Shown here: one piece after another, positions 10,830 through 20,540 of the stretch
How the letters are laid out: the number at the start of each line of letters is the position of its first letter
Position numbering within the stretch: the stretch's first letter is position 1
DNA from: Lithodes maja
Taxonomy: Eukaryota; Arthropoda; Malacostraca; Decapoda; Lithodidae
Reading direction: 5' to 3'
DNA length: 64,000 nucleotides
Assembly (NCBI GenBank): GCA_037953745.1
Contig: JBAKBP010007430.1
Location: forward strand, 36,033-100,032
Translations under genes and position numbers: made by a program
The notes under the pieces: generated by a model
Databases searched by the model: none
What the model was told of the DNA's origin: nothing
The model's input: the letters and a program-made list of their open reading frames with translations, nothing else

Positions 10830-12112
10830 TTTCCTGTGACTAGGGTTTTTTCCTTGTCGGCTTGTCACAATTGATAAAGCCTTCTCACTAACAAGTAGTC
10901 TGGTGATGGGCTGGTCTATCAGAGTGAGAACTGAGCGATCTCTGCCATACCCATAGCTTACTCTGACTGTTCCTTTTACTTATATATTTTCTAGATCTCA
11001 AGTGACGGCGTCTCTTCCGTGGATTGACCTCCCAATCTACCAAGATTGGAAGCCAAAGCGTCACATTTTTTTTTCCTTTGCCCCTCAGCTTTCTCTTCAT
11101 AATTGCTGAGGGGCACAGGGCCCTGGGTGGGGCTTTGGTTTCCCAGGCGTTTCTGTCGCCCTCCTCAGCTCCTCGCCATGGAGTGGCTTCGGTCACCCAT
11201 GCTTTATTGTGGTCGGCTGGGAGGGTTCTGTGGGGGCGCTCGGTTATGGCCTTGGTCTTGCTCGGGGCCTTGGGGCTGTTCGGCCAGGCAGCTTGGGGAA
11301 CAACAACAACAACAACAAACTAACAAGTACTTTCCAGTAAGGCTCACAGCTAGCCTGTTTCAAAGTGTCGGAATACGTCCGACCGGAACCACAGGAACGA
11401 TGGACTTATCTACGTGACTTAAATAATTAACCCAAGACCGATAGACTTTGATAAATTAACCTGTATTCAAATTTCGGACCACACCGTGGTGGTTCACGTT
11501 AACAACGGATTATTCAGTCTTCGGCTCTTACATAGCTTAGGCTGCTCATGCCCCAGGCAAGGTGAATGTTTAAATTGTCCGACATCATACCTATGCTTAG
11601 GCACACTCAGCTCCAAGGGAACGGATTAAGGCACCGCTTCCCATTTTAAACGATTTGTTCTCCTTTCTGGTCCCCGGCTGGGTACAGTGTTCCGCCGCCC
11701 AGAAAGGATACGACAACCAAAGAGTGGCCCGAGCAGGAAATAGCATTAAGTGCCTCAGGCCTATTACTGTTCACTGTTTTCTGAATCATGTACATAAGTT
11801 CCCCCCTGATAGTGGGAGGGCAGGCGGATCCTTGGGTGCTATAGGAGAGAGCCTAGAATGGCTACTTGTTAACTCCACCATTTATGTACCCTACTTAGGA
11901 TTACCCTACAGCAGTGGTCTCCGTCACGAAAAGAGTACCCCACATGCCATTCTTGAGCAAGACTATAAGTATGTGTCGGCGGGGTCTTCCCCCCTTTATT
12001 GTTTGCTCAAGAAAGATTGTTGGGCATCACCTTTTCGTGACGATAGCCATTAGCAGGTGCTTTAAGAGGTCCCTTACGGATGAGGAGCTACTGGTCATTG
12101 TGATATTAGTTT
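10830..12112. other. Unassigned segment with CAA-repeat tail
   Basis: A run of about seven ACA/CAA units at 11299-11320 ends a GC-rich stretch and may be the 3' tail of a SINE or non-LTR element; I do not recognise its body. From 11655 to 12053 an open frame of 132 residues is present with no family I can name. Its end is cut by insertion of DIRS copy 1 at 12113. Confidence 0.3.
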
Positions 12113-12159
12113 GGGAGGTTTGACGTACCTCCCAACCTACCAAATAGGAAAACCTACTA
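12113..12159 (-). repeat. 47 bp terminal extension with two hairpins, DIRS copy 1
   Basis: An extension present only on this end, outside the 300 bp inverted repeat. It folds as GGGAGGT...ACCTCCC and, with the first bases of the repeat, AAATAG...CTATTT. In copies 2 and 3 the second hairpin is longer (CTACCAAATAG pairing with CTATTTGGTAG). Its complement forms the first part of the internal complementary region. Confidence 0.75.
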
Positions 12160-12459
12160 TTTGTTAGTAGTCTTGGAAAATCCAACGTCAAGGCTATTAA
12201 CCTAATTGCAATGACGACTTGTCTATTTTGACTGCTATGTCGTCATTCCAACCGCGGTTAAAAAGAAAACGTCTAGAGTCTACTCCTTATCTTGCTCTAG
12301 GAGACGTTGTACATTAACCAAAACTACCACCGAAGGTGAAAAAAGCATAGAAGAGAAGAAAAAGGGGTTTACCTTAGTTACCGCTCAAGGCCCATCCCGT
12401 GTTCCGTCATGCGCAGATCCCTGTCGAACGTGCGCATGAGCGACCCTCTCTTGTCATCA
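12160..12459. repeat. Inverted terminal repeat (sense 3' side), DIRS copy 1
   Basis: 300 bp that pair with 20241-20540 in inverse orientation with only a few mismatches by eye (for example GGAAAATCC against GGCAAATCC near the outer end). Confidence 0.88.
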
Positions 12460-12521
12460 CATCTCACGTCAGCAGAAGAACGCAGATGGGCAGGGGTCCG
12501 GCGTGAGGGAGGGTATTATGT

Positions 12522-12635
12522 ACGTTGGATTTTCCAAGACTACTACCAAATAGTAGGTTTTCCTATTTGGTAGGTTGGGAGGTACGTCAAACCTCCCAAT
12601 TTGTTAGTAGTTTTGGCAAATCCAACGTCAAGGCT
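12522..12635. repeat. Internal complementary region, DIRS copy 1
   Basis: The first part is the inverse complement of the left element end (12113 onward), the second part of the right element end (20500-20540). They meet at CTCCC-AA-TTTG. DIRS models use this region as a splint that brings the two cDNA ends together to form a circle. The join therefore predicts the circle junction CAAA-TT-GGG. Confidence 0.88.
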
Positions 12636-12639
12636 GCAT

Positions 12640-13076
12640 AACAAATAGGAGGAGGACATCCAAGCCCAACATACCAAAAAAAACAATGCATAAGACAAAA
12701 TTATGAATGACAAAGAAACACAAGTTAAACAAGAGAGTTTAATAAAAGAGTGAAAAACTGAGGAGTAGCTAAAAAGAGCAGTTTTAACACGTGCCCGTCA
12801 TTCATAGTAATGCAAAACCATAGACTTGTCTTAAACCAAAAAGCACTGTACACAAAATCCCTTTTCGTCCAAAACGAACAAAAACATGGAACACAAAAAT
12901 AAAACACAATTTTCAAGTAGGCAAAAACACATATGACTGTATACATATAACATAATCCCAAACTTGCAATCCAGTGTTGCAAACCCGTACTCCCCCCCCC
13001 CCCCCCCCTTTTCAAAGAAAACAAAGTAAAAGAAAGAGTGACAAGGGGGGGAAGACCAGGCAACTTCGCTAGAGCT
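12640..13076 (-). other. 3' untranslated region of DIRS copy 1
   Basis: AT-rich non-coding DNA between the recombinase stop and the internal complementary region, with a poly-C run (poly-G in sense) near 12993-13010. The same layout occurs in copies 2 and 3. Confidence 0.6.
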
Positions 13077-15173
13077 CTAGGAAACGCGACTCCCGAGAGC
13101 TATCACAGGCCGAGGGGGTCTAACAATGGACATGGAGAGGTAGGAGGAGACGAAGGTATGGATAGAAGACCACAAACCCGCCGAGGCGACGTCAGGCAAC
13201 GAACGAGTCTGCAGGAACCGTAAGGAGGCAGCAAAGGACCGCACATCGTGCGCAGAACCCCGACAAGCAGGGTTACTGGCACGAATAACCCGACAAATGT
13301 GGCGTCCTATCTGTACCTTCGAGAGCCTTCCACCAGTCAGAGGAGACACCCACACAGCAGTCCCCGAAGTTGGAGCCACAGACTCAACATAGGAGTGCAA
13401 GGCCTGCACCGGGCACAACACATGGTGAGTATGCCCACGCTTTAAAGCCTGGATGGTGAAAGGCTTGAAAACGTGGGTCTCTCTCTCATTCTTGGCAACA
13501 AAATGAGGGGAGGGGGCTAACGTGACGACATTCAATGACGGGGAGAATCGCATGCATTCCTGGGACCGCGACATGGCAGCTAGTTCAGACACCCTATCCC
13601 CAGTGGCCAGAGCGACAAGGAAGAGCGTACGCTCCAGCAACTGAACCGGTGTAGTGTCCCGTGTATATGTGTGTGAAGCCAGAAGGTCCAGAGCACGCCC
13701 CAGATCCCACTGAGGAGGGATCTGGCGCGGAGGCGGTCGCTCCCTGAAGGCAGCCTTCATGAAGGAATCCAGCTCCTTTGGAGGAACGACCAGCCCAGTG
13801 ACGGACTCAAAGACCTCCCGGATGGCAGACAAGTGGTTACGTATAGTGTTGACTTGAAAGCGACGTGTACGGAAGAGGTGAAACAAGTAGTGTAGGACGA
13901 GGGAAGGAGAGCTAACAGTCTGGCGAGTGTCCTGTATCCACCTAGTAAAACACCTCCAGTGGGACTCGTAAGTCCCCCAAGTCGAAGACGTCCATGAACG
14001 CTTCAGGAAGTCAGTCAGGTCCTGTCCGTGGACTGGGAGCCACCGCGCCTCACGAACATCCACGATGCGAAGGCCAACGAGGTCCGTAGGTCTCCAACCT
14101 GGCTCAAGTGGAAGCGTGAGAGAGGGAGAGGGACCGGACTCGGGCACCACCGCTTCAACTGGGAGTACCAAGCCTGGGCCGGCCACAGAGGCGCTATGAG
14201 CCAGACTCTGCCGCGGTACAGCCGCAGCCTCGCGAGGACTTTGCACATCAACAGTGCGTCTGGAGGCGGAAATATGTATATCGACTGCCACCTGCTCCAG
14301 TCTTCCATGAAAGCGTCCGGACCCCCCTCCGGAGTACGAGTCCGGAGGGATAGGTACCGAGGCAACTTGCGCGTCTCCTGCGATGCGAACAAGTCGACCT
14401 CTGGAACACCCCAGGAAGCCGCGAGGTCGTCGAATACAGTCTGTTTCAGTGCCCATTCTACAAGAACGCCTTGTCCTCTCGACAGGGCGTCCGCCCATAG
14501 GTTGGCAGTCCCGGGCAGGTAGGAGGCGTGCAGGGAGATGTTGTGTCGGTTCGCGAGGAAGAACAACTTCTCGGAGATCCCTAACAGAGTCAAAGACCTG
14601 GAGGACCCCTGCTTTTGGATACAGTGGACAGCTGTCTGATTGTCCATCCGGAAGGCCACCGACTGACCCCGAAGGGCCAGCGCGTGGTCCCGCAGGAAGA
14701 ACAAGGGAACCAAGAGTTCGAGGGCATTGATGTGTAGGTGTGTGTGTCCCACCCATCTGCCGTGATGTTGATGGCCCAGGTTGGATTGGTATCCCCACCC
14801 TACCTCGCTCGACGCATCTGTATCCACCCAGATCGTCGGCGGGGGGGCGGTCCAGGGCACAGCCGCAGAGAGCGTGCCCCGAGCAACCCAGTGTCCTAAG
14901 TGTCTGTGAATGGTACGCGGGATCGGCATGAGCCAATCCATAGGGGCCAACGGAAACACCTTGTTGCCCATGAGTATTAGGCGGCGCAGCCTGAGCCTCC
15001 CTAAGGGAATGGTCAGAGCAGCCCAATTTAGGGAACCCACTAACGAGTCCCAGATCCTCCTCGTGAGGGAGACCGAGTGCAACACGGCGAAGACCTTCCT
15101 GCGAAGTTTCACCGCGTTTGGCTGACTCTGGGTTACCGTAGCGTTGGACAGATCCCATTCGAGGCCTACCCAC
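13077..15173 (-). CDS. DIRS tyrosine recombinase ORF, copy 1
   Basis: A 698-residue open frame. The real recombinase is its C-terminal half (about 13077-14120): a SAM-like N-terminal part (DFLKRSWTSSTWGTYESHW, FQVNTIRNHLSAIREVF) and the catalytic part, with the first Arg in ATGDRVSELAAM, the His-x-x-Arg pair in SAHDVRSFAASLRF and the Tyr in SSYLSMS. The upstream half overlaps the RNase H/MT ORF in another frame and may not be translated; the true start is unknown. The enzyme would recombine the circular cDNA into the genome. Copy 2 conserves the same frame, which supports a real gene. Confidence 0.82.
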   Translation of the reverse strand: MGRPRMGSVQRYGNPESAKRGETSQEGLRRVALGLPHEEDLGLVSGFPKLGCSDHSLREAQAAPPNTHGQQGVSVGPYGLAHADPAYHSQTLRTLGCSGHALCGCALDRPPADDLGGYRCVERGRVGIPIQPGPSTSRQMGGTHTPTHQCPRTLGSLVLPAGPRAGPSGSVGGLPDGQSDSCPLYPKAGVLQVFDSVRDLREVVLPREPTQHLPARLLPARDCQPMGGRPVERTRRSCRMGTETDCIRRPRGFLGCSRGRLVRIAGDAQVASVPIPPDSYSGGGSGRFHGRLEQVAVDIHISASRRTVDVQSPREAAAVPRQSLAHSASVAGPGLVLPVEAVVPESGPSPSLTLPLEPGWRPTDLVGLRIVDVREARWLPVHGQDLTDFLKRSWTSSTWGTYESHWRCFTRWIQDTRQTVSSPSLVLHYLFHLFRTRRFQVNTIRNHLSAIREVFESVTGLVVPPKELDSFMKAAFRERPPPRQIPPQWDLGRALDLLASHTYTRDTTPVQLLERTLFLVALATGDRVSELAAMSRSQECMRFSPSLNVVTLAPSPHFVAKNERETHVFKPFTIQALKRGHTHHVLCPVQALHSYVESVAPTSGTAVWVSPLTGGRLSKVQIGRHICRVIRASNPACRGSAHDVRSFAASLRFLQTRSLPDVASAGLWSSIHTFVSSYLSMSIVRPPRPVIALGSRVS

Positions 15174-15950
15174 GTCACGACACGCGACGCGATGGGGTCA
15201 GGCGGGACTTGGGAATATTGACTTTGAACCCTAACTCTGTGATGTGTCGAACTACTGTGAGGGTGTCGCGGACGCACTGTTCTAGGGTGTCTGAAACTAT
15301 CAACCAGTCGTCCAAGTAAAACAGGATCTGGAGGCCGCTCCTGAGGAGAGGATCCAGAGCCTGCTTCACCAGTTTCGAGAAGATCCGCGGCGCGATGTTG
15401 AGACCGAAGGGAAGTCTGTCGAACATGAACACACGATCGGAAGTCTGAACGGCCAAGAATCGCTGGAAACGAGGATGGATAGGAACGTGCCAATACGCAT
15501 CCTTGAGGTCCAGCGACACTACCCACGACAGAGGTCACAGGGCCAGTCGTACCTGGTGCACCGTCAGCATCTGAAACCGCGTGTTCACGATGTGCCCGTT
15601 GAGGGCCGACAGATCCACCACCGGTCGCATCGCGTCGCAGTCCTTCTTCGGTACCAGAAAAACACGGGAGAAGAAAACCAGTTGACTGGCTGTCACCTCC
15701 GTGACGATTCCCTGCTCGTGCATGGATGTAATCACGTCGGCCACCTCCGAAGAGACAGGCCGGCTTCGTTGACAAGAGCTGAGTGGGGGTCTGGACTTCC
15801 ACCTCCAGGTTAGACCCCTCCGTGCAATCTTCCGCCCCCACGTCCCTCGCGGCCACCGAGGGGCGCAAGGGCGAAAACAACCTGTGGGAGCCCCCGAGAT
15901 GAGGTGAGCGACCCGTTCTGCGAGGCGAGAAGGAGAACAAGGAGGAGACC
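14015..15950 (-). pseudogene. DIRS RT / RNase H / MT-like ORF, copy 1
   Basis: The RT begins near 15744 (SRVFLVPKKDCDAMRPVVDL) and reads SLDLKDAYWHVP, FGLNIAPRIFSK and the catalytic FYLDDWL. It is broken by an in-frame TGA near 15535, where copy 2 has CGA, and by an extra 5 bases near 15190. RNase H follows in the 14015 frame (WVDTDASSEVGWGY, INALELLVPL, MDNQTAVHCI, ADALSRG). After it comes the DIRS-typical C-terminal domain (VPEVDLFAS, then IYIFPPPDALLMCKVL), often described as a DNA N6-adenine methyltransferase-like module. The 3' end overlaps the recombinase ORF, as in other DIRS elements. Confidence 0.82.
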
Positions 15951-15962
15951 GACCTGGAGAAC

Positions 15963-18905
15963 CTACACATTTTTTGACGTGGAGGGTCCCCCGGTACGGT
16001 CCTTGCGGTCATAAGAGCCACGTTGACCACCTCTACCCCCCCCACCTCGCCGAAAAGGGCGGGTCACCCCATCCCCTGTCTGTCGTGCGTCGGACCCCGT
16101 CGAAGTGCGGCCGGAAGTGGAAGGCTGGCCAGCCCCTTCTCGGCGGGGATGAAAGGGAGCAGGAGCAGAAGTGCGAGGCGGAACCGACGCTCTGCCCGGC
16201 AACTTCCCTTTCCTGCGCCCTTTCTTGGCGGCAGCATTGGCGGCAGCACCCCGAGGGGGACCGGCAGAAGGACGGGACTGCGAAGACCCTGGTCGCGACA
16301 CAGCGCGTCTTTGCGTGTCGTAAGCAGGGTCCGCTGACAGAGAAGCGTAGCGTTCCCAAGCATCCTGCGCGAACAGCCCCGATGTATATAACTCAGAGTA
16401 TAACAAACCCTGACGAATATCCAAAGGGGCCTTCCGGCAGAACGAGGACCTTACCGTTTGGCGTTGTCGAGTAGCCTCGCACAAAACCGCCTTCAGCTCG
16501 GGAACCAAAGACACCGCGAGCTGAAGGTGGATCCGCCGAACGTGGTCCAAACCCTCGCGAAGATCGCCAGGTGCAGTCGCCTCGATAAGCCTCAGGTGGT
16601 GAACAGATGTCTGGAGGGAACCTAAAAGACAAGATAATAAGTTCGCCACCCTCTGCCGCAAGGTAAAATCCCTTTCGACAGAGGACTTATCTGGGTGGGA
16701 AAAGAACGGGTTAGCAACAGCACAAATTTCAAGTTTGGGCGCGCTGATCCAGGACCAGAACTTGCCATCCAATCCGCCGACAGATACAAGAGGAGGCAAA
16801 AGCAGTGACGACTCCGGGGGAGGGACTGAAACAGATCTGTCGACGGAACGGTTGGCGAATTCTAAGGCCTCAGCAAACCAGGCCTCCAAAGGGAGAGGAT
16901 TATCGAGCACGACGGCTAAGCCAGGCTTACCATCGTCGCCCAAACCCGTCCCATAGGAGGACAGTCCCGTCAACACAGCCAGGGACTGAACATCCTGAAG
17001 GATGTCCTGGCGGCTGAAGTCTGACCAGAGCTTAGTCCGAGGAGCAGACGGGGGCTTGGGCTTCACCGAAAAGTACTGAAGGTCAGTCCTCGTCGGGTAA
17101 GCCCGCACCTCCACATCGGCCACCTGACCATCCACCCTGAACGCCCTGAACTGCATCTTATCATTAATTTGGACCGACCAGCCCGAAGGTAGGGCCCTCT
17201 CACCTGACGGGAAGTCGGTAGCACGCTCCGGGTGGGAGGCCTGCACCCCCTTCCAAACAGCCAAGGAGCCATAGAGGAGCGGCATAGTCCGCGACGGGAC
17301 CTTGGCCTTCTGGATGGGGGGCAAGCGCGGACCCTGCCCTAGCAGACGGAGAACCCCCGCATGGGAGACAGCAGGGGCAACCACCTGAGCCAGGGCAGGA
17401 GCAGTACTAGCCGACGACCGGGCAGGCGGAGAAGCAGGGCGAGAGGGAATGTGGTCCACCGCAGAGGGGAGGGGGACCAAAGCAGGGGTAGGTTGGGTGA
17501 GGCGCTGAGGTTGTGTCACCGCCAAGAAGCGCGATAAGAGGGAATCTTGCATCGCCTCCAATCGCGCGTCGAAGTGTGACACAACCCACCCCTGCATAGC
17601 CGAAAATCGATCCGAGAGAGGCGACCCCCCCGAAGATAGTTCGGCCCGCAGGGGCGAGCGTGAGCGAGAGCGAGACCCATGACACGAAACAGCAGCGTCG
17701 CGGCCCAAAGAAGGCGAGCGACGAAGGCCGTGGCGCCCCTGAGGGTCTCGCTCCCGATCACTAACGCCCGAGGGGGAAACATCACCATCCCCCTCTTCCA
17801 GCGACACGTCAGCCACCGAGAAAGGGGACCCCGAAACCTCGCTATACTCCACCGAGTCAAGCGGCGGGGTACCCCCTCGGGGAGCCGGTAATCGAAGATC
17901 AGGGATAGAAGAAGGAAGAGGAGCAGGATGACGGGAGTGGGAAGGCTGGCCGGGTGAAAGGAGGTCAGAAGGAGCCGCGGGGGGAAACAGAGCAAGGATC
18001 CCCGGGGCTGAGAGAACAGGGCGGCCCGACACCGAGGAGGAGGAGCGAGGGACCTCCACCTTGGGACGAGACCGTGAAGGAAGAAGAGGCACCGAAGCAG
18101 AAGTAGGAGGAGAAGCAACTACAACCTGGCGGACCCCCCTGGACAGAGTAGGAGGAGGGAGCAGAGGGCCAGCTACAGCATGTACATCCGCGCGCGTAGA
18201 AGACACATGAAGAGGACGTCTTTTGTGCAGGGGAAGCGGGCGGAAGGTAGTAGAGCCCCTATCTGGAGAGGCCAGGGGAGGGCGTACAGGGGCAGAGACG
18301 CTAACCCCGACCTCAGGGCGAGAACCATGACGAGGGCGACGGGCGGAGTCGAGGCTATCAGGAGGACGAGGAGGGGCAGTAGAGGACGGGCGACGAGGAG
18401 AGCGAGAGCGTGGACGGAGCTGGGGATCCTCCCGACGATGTGACGACCGACCACGGGACTCAGGGAGGAGGGCCCGAGCAGGGAGAGGGCCAGGTAAACG
18501 GCCCCCAGACGGGTCAGGGATGCCCAGGGCGACGCGGATCCAGTCGTCAACAAAAGCTGGGGAGCGGTGGCCCACAGACCTAATGTGGTGGGAGACCACC
18601 GCCCACACAGACTGAAGGGATGCAGAGGCCACCGCCGCGTCAGAGGAACCAGGGTGATGGTCCACTACATCCACCAGGTCCATACACGGGCCACACAGAG
18701 CAGGGAGGTAGGCCGTAGAGGACACACATTGGGAGTGGCGTAGGCAGGACCTGTGGCATTCCAAGCACGGGGAGCCACAGCCCTGGCGAAAGCAAGGCAT
18801 CCCACCTGCAACGGAAGAACACACAGCATAAGCAGCACGGTGACGGAGTAAGTGAAGATAATGTCCAATAAAAACCAGGGAATGAGCATGGGTAAACAGG
18901 AACAC
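15963..18905 (-). CDS. DIRS gag-like ORF, copy 1
   Basis: A 980-residue open frame with no stops. The N-terminal part is Cys/His-rich (MPCFRQGCGSPCLECHRSC, then CGPCMDLVDVVDHH), suggesting zinc binding. A long Pro/Ser/Arg-rich middle region follows, then a more globular part (FWSWISAPKLEICAVANPFF) and a basic RGG-rich tail (RRGGGGRGGQRGSYDRKDR) that may bind nucleic acid. A TTGCAG/G sequence just before MPCFRQG looks like a splice acceptor, so the first 35 or so residues may be replaced by an upstream exon. It would form the particle. Orthologous to the frameshifted ORF at 49.6-52.7 kb. Confidence 0.75.
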   Translation of the reverse strand: MFLFTHAHSLVFIGHYLHLLRHRAAYAVCSSVAGGMPCFRQGCGSPCLECHRSCLRHSQCVSSTAYLPALCGPCMDLVDVVDHHPGSSDAAVASASLQSVWAVVSHHIRSVGHRSPAFVDDWIRVALGIPDPSGGRLPGPLPARALLPESRGRSSHRREDPQLRPRSRSPRRPSSTAPPRPPDSLDSARRPRHGSRPEVGVSVSAPVRPPLASPDRGSTTFRPLPLHKRRPLHVSSTRADVHAVAGPLLPPPTLSRGVRQVVVASPPTSASVPLLPSRSRPKVEVPRSSSSVSGRPVLSAPGILALFPPAAPSDLLSPGQPSHSRHPAPLPSSIPDLRLPAPRGGTPPLDSVEYSEVSGSPFSVADVSLEEGDGDVSPSGVSDRERDPQGRHGLRRSPSLGRDAAVSCHGSRSRSRSPLRAELSSGGSPLSDRFSAMQGWVVSHFDARLEAMQDSLLSRFLAVTQPQRLTQPTPALVPLPSAVDHIPSRPASPPARSSASTAPALAQVVAPAVSHAGVLRLLGQGPRLPPIQKAKVPSRTMPLLYGSLAVWKGVQASHPERATDFPSGERALPSGWSVQINDKMQFRAFRVDGQVADVEVRAYPTRTDLQYFSVKPKPPSAPRTKLWSDFSRQDILQDVQSLAVLTGLSSYGTGLGDDGKPGLAVVLDNPLPLEAWFAEALEFANRSVDRSVSVPPPESSLLLPPLVSVGGLDGKFWSWISAPKLEICAVANPFFSHPDKSSVERDFTLRQRVANLLSCLLGSLQTSVHHLRLIEATAPGDLREGLDHVRRIHLQLAVSLVPELKAVLCEATRQRQTVRSSFCRKAPLDIRQGLLYSELYTSGLFAQDAWERYASLSADPAYDTQRRAVSRPGSSQSRPSAGPPRGAAANAAAKKGRRKGKLPGRASVPPRTSAPAPFHPRREGAGQPSTSGRTSTGSDARQTGDGVTRPFRRGGGGRGGQRGSYDRKDRTGGPSTSKNV

Positions 18906-20240
18906 ACATGCAAACTGGAAGCCGTACTCACTCTAAACCGGGAGCACCGAGGGAGGTGAGGAGGGCGGGTGATGCGTAAGAGCACAAGCAGAACCTGCAA
19001 AGATGGAGAAAGTGTTAAACACCACTCAACACCTCACATGCAGGGTCCTAACACCAGAAAGTGCATACACCAATATAGTATCAGGCAACAATATGACATA
19101 AAAAAGGTCAACAGTGAAAGCCAACTATAACCGCAAATTTGCGGGCCAATGGAGGTAGAACCGTACCGACACAACCCTCCCGCATCGCCGCGAGACCCCC
19201 CAGCGATCTCCGCAAATTTGCGGGGAGCCGAAACGTCCCAGAGGACCGAATCGAGCACTCCGCAAATTTGCGGGACCGGCCGAGATGGTCCGGCGCCGAA
19301 AAAGCGAGAGGAGCGTCTAGGAAAACCAAAAAAGGCCCACAAAAAGCGTCAACTCCTTATGAACTCCAAGCGACGATGGCCATCAAGCTGAGCAGTGTCT
19401 TCCTTGATAATATCCTGACTCAACCGGTCAAGGGAGAGGCAAGGAAGACACACCAGGGGAGAGGAGGCACATCCCCCAGGAACCACCCAACCCACAGAGA
19501 TAGAGCAAAGCCCATGAGGAGAAGTGGCAGGGTGGGTGGCTTGGCACAAACAGGGGCCCCCGTGGGGTACCCCAGGATTGGGCAAAAGGCTAGGAAAGGA
19601 TGGAGGTGAAAACAGGAAGGGAACACAAAAACCAGTAAATGAAACTGGCGAGAAAAAGGGTGGCCTAGCCGTGAGTAGAGAATGTGTCAGGGGCAAAAAA
19701 CCCTGTGGTGTGAGGGAGAGGCCCCCGTGGGGTACCCCTGGATATCACAAACCACCAAGCGCCCAGGCCCTTGAGACACAGTGAAGGCTCGAAAGGGGGG
19801 ACTCGGGAATAACGCTAATAATGCGGCCGACACAAACCCTACAAACAGCACCGCCACCACGAAATCTCAGATTGTGAACCAACTGTACACCTAGGCTATG
19901 AAAAAATGAGAACTCATAGAGGCATAGCAAGTCCTGAATGATAAACAAGCTAGGCTAAAATAAGCGAAAAGCTAAACTATGCCCAGACTAACAGGAAAAA
20001 AGAATATGAAAAGAGAAAGAATGAAAAAACATAGACGAGGAACGCCAGGCGCCCCCGTACCTTCGGTAGCTATTTCCACACACGTCTCCATTAAACACAC
20101 TGAGGAGCCCATTTACGTGTGTCCTAGATCACGTAACATCTGTCTAACAAAAAGGCCAGAAAAGCCGAAACGAACCTAAAACAGGGTGAATTGAAGGAGC
20201 ACAACAACAGCGGACTCAACAATGGCGACGCGTGAAAAAA
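18906..20240 (-). other. 5' leader of DIRS copy 1
   Basis: About 1.3 kb between the sense-side terminal repeat and gag. It contains three copies of a 14 bp palindrome (listed separately) and two repeats of a CCCCCGTGGGGTACCCC motif near 19557 and 19722. No convincing ORF. Confidence 0.6.
19131..19273. promoter_or_regulatory. Three CCGCAAATTTGCGG palindromes, DIRS copy 1
   Basis: Perfect 14 bp palindromes at 19131-19144, 19210-19223 and 19260-19273. Start-to-start distances are 79 and 50 bp. In copy 2 the same three sites keep the same spacing. They look like iterated dimer-binding sites in the leader; the binding factor is unknown. Confidence 0.65.
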
Positions 20241-20540
20241 TGATGACAAGAGAGGGTCGCTCATGCGCACGTTCGACAGGGATCTGCGCATGACGGAACA
20301 CGGGATGGGCCTTGAGCGGTAACTAAGGTAAACCCCTTTTTCTTCTCTTCTATGCTTTTTTCACCTTCGGTGGTCGTTTTGGTTAATGTACAACGTCTCC
20401 TAGAGCAAGATAAGGAGTAGACTCTAGACGTTTTCTTTTAAACCGCGGTTGGAATGACGACATAGCAGTCAAAATAGACAAGTCGTCATTGCAATTAGGT
20501 TAATAGCCTTGACGTTGGATTTGCCAAGACTACTAACAAA
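20241..20540. repeat. Inverted terminal repeat (sense 5' side), DIRS copy 1
   Basis: 300 bp inverse copy of 12160-12459. The outer end reads ...ACTACTAACAAA and is followed by TTAATCCC flanking DNA. Confidence 0.88.

Larger units (their letters stand above)
12113..20540 (-). mobile_element. DIRS1-like retrotransposon, copy 1 (complete structure)
   Basis: An 8428 bp element read on the - strand: 300 bp inverted terminal repeats, gag, RT/RNase H/MT-like ORF, tyrosine recombinase, an internal complementary region, then the second terminal repeat. This is the textbook DIRS order. DIRS elements use a tyrosine recombinase instead of an integrase and make no target duplication. Flanks here are TT on both sides and no duplication longer than that is seen. 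About 97% of the sequence can be followed in copy 2 (46-54 kb). The RT carries a stop and a frameshift, so this copy is not autonomous; gag and recombinase are open. Confidence 0.92.

Noticed and set aside
13077..18905. Many plus-strand ORFs opposite the DIRS coding regions
   Set aside because: They are antisense shadows in GC-rich coding DNA; they carry no family motifs and vary between copies 1 and 2.
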